From assembly GCA_029776065.1 (NCBI GenBank), contig JARVJP010000011.1, positions 402,961-466,960 of the forward strand: 64,000 nt of DNA, given 5' to 3'. Below are positions 59,532 to 64,000 of this stretch, in pieces. The first letter of the stretch is position 1, and each line of letters opens with the position of its first letter. The notes below the pieces were generated by a model. The model ran no database searches, had not been told where the DNA came from, and was given only the letters and a program-made list of their open reading frames with translations. The DNA is from Nitrososphaeria archaeon (lineage in GTDB: Archaea > Thermoproteota > Nitrososphaeria > JACIWG01). The position numbers and the translations under genes are program-made.

Positions 59532-60967
59532 TTTCTTAAATCTAGTTCTTCATTTAGCTCCCATTCTCTAATGTCTACGAAACGCCCTTCGATAGCTGCC
59601 GCAGCAGCCATTATAGGGCTGACTAAATGGGTTTTAACACCTAACCCTTGCCTGTTCTCAAAGTTTCTATTTGATGTGCTTGCTACTCTCGCCCCTTCCT
59701 TGAATTTGTCCTCGTTCATGTTAACGCATAGGCTGCATCCAGCGTTTCGAAACTCAAAACCTGATTCATGGAAGACTTTATGTAATCCGATCCTCTCAGC
59801 CGATCTTTTAACAAGCTGCGAGCCTGGAACTATCAAAGCCTTAACATGTGGGTTTACTTTTCTTCCTTTAACTATCTTCGCAACAGAAATGAGGTCAACT
59901 AGTCTACCGTTAGTACAAGAACCTATGAAGACTGCCTCAACTTCTATGTCGGACATCTTTGTACCAGGTTTCAGATCCATATACTTAAGGGCTCTTTCAA
60001 CAGCTTCTCTTTGAGAGTTGTCTCTGTACTCTTTAGGATCAGGCACTCTTTCAGTTATCCCTGCAACCATGGAAGGGTTGGTGCCCCATGACACTTGAGG
60101 CTCTAATCTTGAAATATCTAAACTAGCTTCTTTATCAAACTTCGCGTTAGGGTCTGTGCAAAGTTTTCTAAACTGTTGCGATGCCTCTTCCCATGCTTCT
60201 CCCTTAGGTGTGAACGGCTTGTTTTTGATATAGTCTAAAGTTTTATCATCTGGAGGTATAATGGACGTTCTTGCACCTGCTTCTACCGACATATTACACA
60301 TCGTCATCCTCTCTTCGACCGATAGGCTTTCAACAGCGCTTCCCTTGTATTCAATAACATGGCCAAATCCACCACCCACACCAAGTTTTCTTATAGTGAA
60401 AAGTGCTATGTCTTTTGCTGTAACGCCGCGAGGAATTTGTCCCCTATATATCACCCTCATGTTTTTAGGCTTCTTTAGCCATAGTGTTTGAGTGGATAGA
60501 ACGTGTGCGACTTCGCTCGTCCCTATTCCAAATGCTAAAGCTCCTAAAGCACCGTGAGTGCATGTGTGGCTATCCCCACAAGCTAGCGTTGTACCTGGTG
60601 ATGTTAACCCAAGTTGAGGGTAGGTTACATGCGCGACTCCTTGGTACGGGCTAAAACAGTCTAGGAAAAAGATATCAAATTCCTTAGTATTCTTTGATAA
60701 GCTCGCTATTTGTTTAAATGAAAGCACATCTTCATCACAGACTTCCCTCCCAACTGTCGGTATGTCATGGTCTACAACTGCGAATGTTAAATCAGGTCTT
60801 CTAACACTTATTCCCCTTGATCTTAACTCGTCGAAGGCAATTGGTGAAGTGACCTCGTGTATAATATGCCTATCAATGTATAGCAGGTCCCTACCACTTT
60901 CTTCTCTAGCTACAACATGTAACTCCCAAATCTTATCCGCGACAGTTTTCCCCCCCAACGTGATCAC
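59528..60967 (-). CDS. leuC: 3-isopropylmalate dehydratase large subunit
   Basis: About 479 residues, aconitase family. Cluster ligand cysteines are visible in FIGSCTNGR and in FRNAGCSLCVNMNED; YIDRHIIHEVTSPIAFDELR and ACGDSHTCTHGALGALAFGIG are family blocks, and VASTSNRNFENRQG closes the active site. The GTG at 60967 forms a GTGA overlap with the ilvD stop and gives a usual-length N-terminus; an ATG at 60979 would overlap ilvD by 16 bases. It works with LeuD from the next gene. The long form fits the bacterial-type enzyme. Confidence 0.94.
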   Translation of the reverse strand: MITLGGKTVADKIWELHVVAREESGRDLLYIDRHIIHEVTSPIAFDELRSRGISVRRPDLTFAVVDHDIPTVGREVCDEDVLSFKQIASLSKNTKEFDIFFLDCFSPYQGVAHVTYPQLGLTSPGTTLACGDSHTCTHGALGALAFGIGTSEVAHVLSTQTLWLKKPKNMRVIYRGQIPRGVTAKDIALFTIRKLGVGGGFGHVIEYKGSAVESLSVEERMTMCNMSVEAGARTSIIPPDDKTLDYIKNKPFTPKGEAWEEASQQFRKLCTDPNAKFDKEASLDISRLEPQVSWGTNPSMVAGITERVPDPKEYRDNSQREAVERALKYMDLKPGTKMSDIEVEAVFIGSCTNGRLVDLISVAKIVKGRKVNPHVKALIVPGSQLVKRSAERIGLHKVFHESGFEFRNAGCSLCVNMNEDKFKEGARVASTSNRNFENRQGLGVKTHLVSPIMAAAAAIEGRFVDIREWELNEELDLRK

Positions 60968-62616
60968 TCTAAAACACAACCTTCATTCGCTGACTTAACG
61001 CTTCGACTATATCTAAGAAGAAACTTTGACTTAGTCTTAGGACCATGGTAGACCCACTTTCTCCTCCTATCTTCAAGTTCACCTTTTCCTACTAATAGGT
61101 CTATTATTCTATTAGCAACGCTTATTTTGATTAAGTCCCCTTCCTCGACCAAAGCTATCGGGCCCCCGGAAGCAGCTTCTGGACAGATATGGCCAACAGC
61201 AGGGCCTCGACTTCCACCTGAAAACCTGCCATCGGTTACAAGAGCTATATCCTCATCCAATCCCATTCCAACAACAGCGCTAGTGGGGCTAAGCATTTCA
61301 CGCATACCAGGTCCTCCCTTAGGGCCCTCATATCTTATGACAACAACATTTCCTTTCTCCACCTTATTATTTATTATCGCTTCATATGCTTCTTCCTCAG
61401 AATCATAAACCTTTGCAGTGCCTTCAAAAGTGTAGTCTTTTGTCTTTAAGGCAGAGACCTTCATCACAGCCCCTTCAGGAGCTAACGTACCCTTTAGTAT
61501 TATCAGTCCTCCCGTAGGGTGCACGGGGCTATCAAAGCTTCGTATGATGTCTTTGTTGTTTATTTTTGCTTTCTCTAATATCGCTCCAACTGTTTTTCCC
61601 AAAACAGTGGGCATGTTAGTGTGAAGTTTTTCTCTAATCGATTTCATCAACGCAGGGACTCCACCCGCCTTATGGAAGTCTTCAACCATAAACTCTCCTC
61701 CCGGATAAATTGGTGAAATATGAGGTATGATGTGGCTTAATCGATCAAAATCTTCTAAGCTGATTTTGGTTTCTGCTTCTTTACTAATAGCCATAAGGTG
61801 TAGTATCGTGTTAGTCGACCCTCCAAGAGCCATATCAACCATTATCGCGTTTTCAAAAGACTCTTTAGTCATGAACTTTCGAATGTTCACACTGTTATTG
61901 ACTAAATACATTATCTGCTTGCCAGTGTTATAGGCAAGCCTTTCTCTCTCCCATCCTTGTGATGGCGCTGTAGAGGAATATGGCAGAGATATCCCCATTG
62001 CTTCACAAAGTATCGCCATCGTGTTAGCGGTGAATAAGCCGCAGCAGGAACCCGCTCCTGGGCAGGCTCTTCTTTCAACTTCTAGGAGATCTTTATACCT
62101 TATCTTCCCTTTTTCATATTCTCCGACTGCTTCAAAGACGTGAATTAGCCCTATCTTATTGCCCTTATGCTTCCCAGCCTTCATAGGCCCGCCTGTAATC
62201 AGTATGGATGGTAGATTCAACCGTGCAGCAGCCATGACCATGCCAGGTGTTATCTTGTCACAGTTGGATAGTAATACCAACCCATCAAAGGCATGCGCTC
62301 TGGCCATGACTTCAACAGAATCTGCGATGACTTCTCTAGATGGTAAAGAATATTTCATGCCTTCATGACCCATTGCGATTCCGTCGTCCACAGCAATCGT
62401 GTTAAACTCAAATGGTATCCCGCCAGCATCTATGATTCCTTTTTTAATGTGTTGTACGAGGTCTCTTAAGTGGACATGACCTGGGACGATAGTGGTGTAA
62501 CTGTTTGCTATCCCAATGAATGGTTTATCAAAGTCCTCGTCGTTTAAGCCAACCGCTCTTAAAAGTGACCTGTGCGGTGCCCTATTGGCTCCGTTCTTTA
62601 TTCTCTCACTTTCCAT
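60964..62616 (-). CDS. ilvD: Dihydroxy-acid dehydratase
   Basis: 550 residues. Third common step of Val/Ile/Leu synthesis; an iron-sulfur enzyme. Ligand and family motifs: NRAPHRSLLRAVGL, LLSNCDKITPGMVMAAARLN, ACPGAGSCCGLFTANTMA and GGSTNTILHLMAI; GRFSGGSRGPAVGHICPEA is the C-terminal signature. It heads the ilvD-leuC-leuD unit and is divergent from ilvB across about 300 bases. Its TATA box is about 29 bases from the ATG and no leader peptide precedes it, so its control must differ from that of ilvB. Confidence 0.96.
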   Translation of the reverse strand: MESERIKNGANRAPHRSLLRAVGLNDEDFDKPFIGIANSYTTIVPGHVHLRDLVQHIKKGIIDAGGIPFEFNTIAVDDGIAMGHEGMKYSLPSREVIADSVEVMARAHAFDGLVLLSNCDKITPGMVMAAARLNLPSILITGGPMKAGKHKGNKIGLIHVFEAVGEYEKGKIRYKDLLEVERRACPGAGSCCGLFTANTMAILCEAMGISLPYSSTAPSQGWERERLAYNTGKQIMYLVNNSVNIRKFMTKESFENAIMVDMALGGSTNTILHLMAISKEAETKISLEDFDRLSHIIPHISPIYPGGEFMVEDFHKAGGVPALMKSIREKLHTNMPTVLGKTVGAILEKAKINNKDIIRSFDSPVHPTGGLIILKGTLAPEGAVMKVSALKTKDYTFEGTAKVYDSEEEAYEAIINNKVEKGNVVVIRYEGPKGGPGMREMLSPTSAVVGMGLDEDIALVTDGRFSGGSRGPAVGHICPEAASGGPIALVEEGDLIKISVANRIIDLLVGKGELEDRRRKWVYHGPKTKSKFLLRYSRSVKSANEGCVLE

Positions 62617-62641
62617 GAGGAGAAGAGCAACTGGATATCTC

Positions 62642-62657
62642 TATATAAACGTTTATA
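62642..62657 (-). promoter_or_regulatory. ilvD TATA box inside a palindrome
   Basis: On the minus strand TTTATATA (62642-62649) is centred about 29 bases before the ilvD ATG, indicating a leaderless message. It overlaps the perfect 14-base palindrome TATAAACGTTTATA at 62644-62657, which could be a repressor site blocking the TATA box. Confidence 0.5.
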
Positions 62658-62762
62658 GTGTGCGAAAATATAGGTTAAATTTAAAATTTTATAACAAATA
62701 TTATCTTAAATTTTACTAATATTTAATTTAAATCTTATTATTAAGTTCAGATGGCCGATAAG

Positions 62763-62770
62763 TTTATAAA
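62763..62770 (+). promoter_or_regulatory. TATA box for the ilvB leader transcript
   Basis: TTTATAAA is centred 29 bases before ATG 62796, which predicts a transcript starting at about 62792 and hence a nearly leaderless leader peptide. Confidence 0.55.
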
Positions 62771-62795
62771 GGAAATTCGCCATGCCTACTGTCTA

Positions 62796-62873
62796 ATGGA
62801 ACAGTTAGAAGCTTCATCAAAGCTTGTCTCCATTATAAGGAGATTAAATGTAATTCTCCTTATTATCGTCTAA
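62796..62873 (+). CDS. Candidate ilvB leader peptide rich in Val/Ile/Leu
   Basis: A 25-codon frame (40 codons if ATG 62751 is used) ending 41 bases before the ilvB ATG at 62915. Its last eight residues are NVILLIIV, seven branched-chain residues in a row right before the stop, and 11 of the last 16 are Val, Ile or Leu. It encodes no known domain. Hairpins at 62835-62863 and 62877-62900 overlap and follow the branched-chain codons. This is the layout of ribosome-mediated attenuator leaders known from bacterial ilv operons. A tiny frame, MPTV, overlaps its start (TAATG). Confidence 0.6.
   Translation: MEQLEASSKLVSIIRRLNVILLIIV
62835..62863 (+). promoter_or_regulatory. Hairpin 1 of the ilvB leader
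   Basis: ATAAGGAGATTA (62835-62846) pairs with TAAT-t-CTCCTTAT (62851-62863) leaving a four-base loop and one bulged T: twelve base pairs. It lies across the branched-chain codons of the leader, so a ribosome there must melt it. Confidence 0.65.
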
Positions 62874-62876
62874 GCT

Positions 62877-62900
62877 GCCCCGATAAAATTTTAATGGGGC
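62877..62900 (+). promoter_or_regulatory. Hairpin 2 against the ilvB ribosome site
   Basis: GCCCC (62877-62881) pairs with GGGGC (62896-62900), extended by a G-U pair and A/T pairs around AAAATTTT. The 3' arm touches GGGTGA (62901-62906), the likely ilvB ribosome-binding site eight bases before its ATG. No U-run follows, so control of translation fits better than termination. Confidence 0.6.
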
Positions 62901-62914
62901 GGGTGATAAAAAAA

Positions 62915-64000
62915 ATGGTCCGATTATCTGGTGCTCGTGCTCTTGTCGAATCCCTTAAACTGGAGAATGTAGGAATTGTCTTCGGCTACCCAGGAGGAGC
63001 TATAATCCCTGTCTACGATGAATTAAAGGATAGTGGGATAAGACATATTCTTGCAAGGCATGAACAATGCGCTGCACATATGGCCGATGGTTACGCTAGA
63101 GCTTCTAGAAGGGTTGGTGTTGTGGTTGCCACTTCTGGGCCAGGCGCAACCAACCTTGTCACAGGTATAGCGACTGCGCACTTAGACTCCTCTCCTGTAG
63201 TTGCGATCACAGGGCAGGTTCCAACAAGCCTTCTCGATACAGACGCCTTCCAAGAAGCCGATGTTCCTGGTATATTTAACCCAATAACAAAGTATGTGTT
63301 TCAGCCAAGGTCAGCATCTGAGGTTCCTTATAGTGTTAAAGCTGCTTTTTATCTTGCTTCAACAGGGAGAACTGGTCCAGTTGTGGTGGATATTCCTAAG
63401 GACGTTCAGACAAAGGTAGATGATATGTCCTTCCCAGATAAAGTGACTGTAAGAGGGTACACCCCGTATATCGAACCAGACTCAACTGCTGTCGCTAGAG
63501 CAGCAGAAATTCTACTTAGCGCAGAAAAACCGATTCTACTAGCAGGCGGTGGTGTAAAAAGGAGTTGTACTGAGGATGTGCTTTTAGCTTTAGCTAACAA
63601 TCTAATGCTCCCTGTTGTGACCACATTTATGGGTAAAGGTTCCTTCCCAGAAGATCATATTTTGTCTATGGGTACAATAGGGATGCATGGCACCTATCAG
63701 GCCAACACCCTAATAACTGAAGCAGACGTAGTTGTATCATTTGGTGCTAGGTTCTCAGACAGGTCAACAATGGATATCAATGGTTTCACAAATAGAAAGA
63801 AGGTTATACAATTCGACATAGACCCCACCGAAGTCGGTAAGAATATCGAACCAACCGAATTTGTCGTAGGCGATCTTAGAAGGTCCATGACAATGTTCTG
63901 TGAAGAATTGATGAAGAGAGCTATAACAAAGAACGAGTCCCCTTGGCTAAAGAGGGTGATTAGCCTCAAACAAGAATATGATGAGAAGGTCTTTGGAAAC
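62915..64000 (+). CDS. ilvB: Acetolactate synthase large subunit, 3' part cut by window edge
   Basis: 362 codons are visible, running off the right edge. Condenses pyruvate with pyruvate or 2-oxobutyrate in branched-chain amino-acid synthesis using thiamine diphosphate. Seen: VFGYPGGAIIPVYDEL, catalytic Glu50 in LARHEQCAAHMADGYARAS, TSGPGATNLVTGIATAHLDSSPVVAITGQV, AFQEADVPGI and the central-domain FGARFSDR with FDIDPTEV. The ATG at 62915 follows GGGTGA by eight bases; an in-frame ATG at 62894 lies inside a hairpin and is less likely. Downstream ilvN/ilvC would be expected beyond the window. Confidence 0.95.
   Translation, partial: MVRLSGARALVESLKLENVGIVFGYPGGAIIPVYDELKDSGIRHILARHEQCAAHMADGYARASRRVGVVVATSGPGATNLVTGIATAHLDSSPVVAITGQVPTSLLDTDAFQEADVPGIFNPITKYVFQPRSASEVPYSVKAAFYLASTGRTGPVVVDIPKDVQTKVDDMSFPDKVTVRGYTPYIEPDSTAVARAAEILLSAEKPILLAGGGVKRSCTEDVLLALANNLMLPVVTTFMGKGSFPEDHILSMGTIGMHGTYQANTLITEADVVVSFGARFSDRSTMDINGFTNRKKVIQFDIDPTEVGKNIEPTEFVVGDLRRSMTMFCEELMKRAITKNESPWLKRVISLKQEYDEKVFGN

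Noticed and set aside
62617..62700. Search for a leader peptide before ilvD like that of ilvB
   Set aside because: The TATA box is only about 29 bases from the ilvD ATG, leaving no room for a leader.
62848..62853. Start-stop mini-ORF ATG TAA behind AAGGAG in the ilvB leader
   Set aside because: It lies inside the loop and arm of hairpin 1; a start-stop element is possible, but chance is as likely, so it is not called as a feature.

Overview
The window is AT-rich archaeal DNA, most likely from a thermophilic or anaerobic member of the Thermoproteota (TACK) lineages such as Nitrososphaeria/Caldarchaeales or Bathyarchaeia; the lineage cannot be fixed from the sequence alone. Signs of Archaea are TATA boxes about 26-30 bases before many start codons with little or no 5' leader, a split lipoate-protein ligase (LplA+LplB), a two-protein radical-SAM lipoyl synthase, a split MetE, an archaeal inositol-phosphate synthase, split transketolase and a tungsten aldehyde:ferredoxin oxidoreductase. 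No rRNA, tRNA, CRISPR array or intact insertion sequence was seen.

Layout. 1-9.5 kb: a MetE-type fragment, inositol-phosphate synthase, small regulators and phosphoesterases, SerA-like dehydrogenase, a VapBC pair, a split methionine synthase and a transporter. 9.7-25.3 kb: membrane proteins, GcvT, a metal-binding HMA protein, a JAMM protease, a LipS1/LipS2-type pair, a GH3-like adenylating enzyme, a PPC-domain protein, an ABC-2 exporter and LplB/LplA. 25.4-35.9 kb: Cu+ ATPase, acetyl-CoA synthetase, and an AOR - MoaD - radical-SAM maturase cluster, then pyrophosphatase and Nudix hydrolase. 36-44.3 kb: an ABC importer with two unlike ATPases, a PhoU-like protein and a tungstate uptake operon tupABC with its own ModE-type regulator. 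44.3-48.3 kb: accessory enzymes. 48.3-64 kb: amino-acid biosynthesis, with pheA/tyrA on the + strand facing a ten-gene minus-strand shikimate operon (tktN-tktC-DAHPS-aroB-aroD-aroE-aroK-aroA-aroC-chorismate mutase), then ilvD-leuC-leuD on the minus strand and ilvB on the + strand running off the end.

The genes connect well: tungstate import feeds the tungsten AOR and its maturase; LipS and LplA/B supply lipoate to a glycine cleavage system represented here by GcvT; split transketolase makes erythrose-4-phosphate for the adjacent shikimate genes.

The most interesting signals are in control regions. A short ORF before ilvB ends in a run of Val/Ile/Leu codons overlapping a strong hairpin, with a second hairpin against the ilvB ribosome binding site: a candidate ribosome-mediated attenuator. 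Before the aromatic operon a duplicated 33-base unit lies where the only upstream ATG frame (rich in Trp/Tyr codons) is one base out of phase with the wHTH-transketolase frame. Two other genes (MetE catalytic subunit, shikimate kinase) have no ATG/GTG/TTG where their conserved N-termini demand a start. The ABC importer at 36-39.8 kb has complementary defects in its two ATPases, and a ModE-box-like palindrome sits on the tup promoter.
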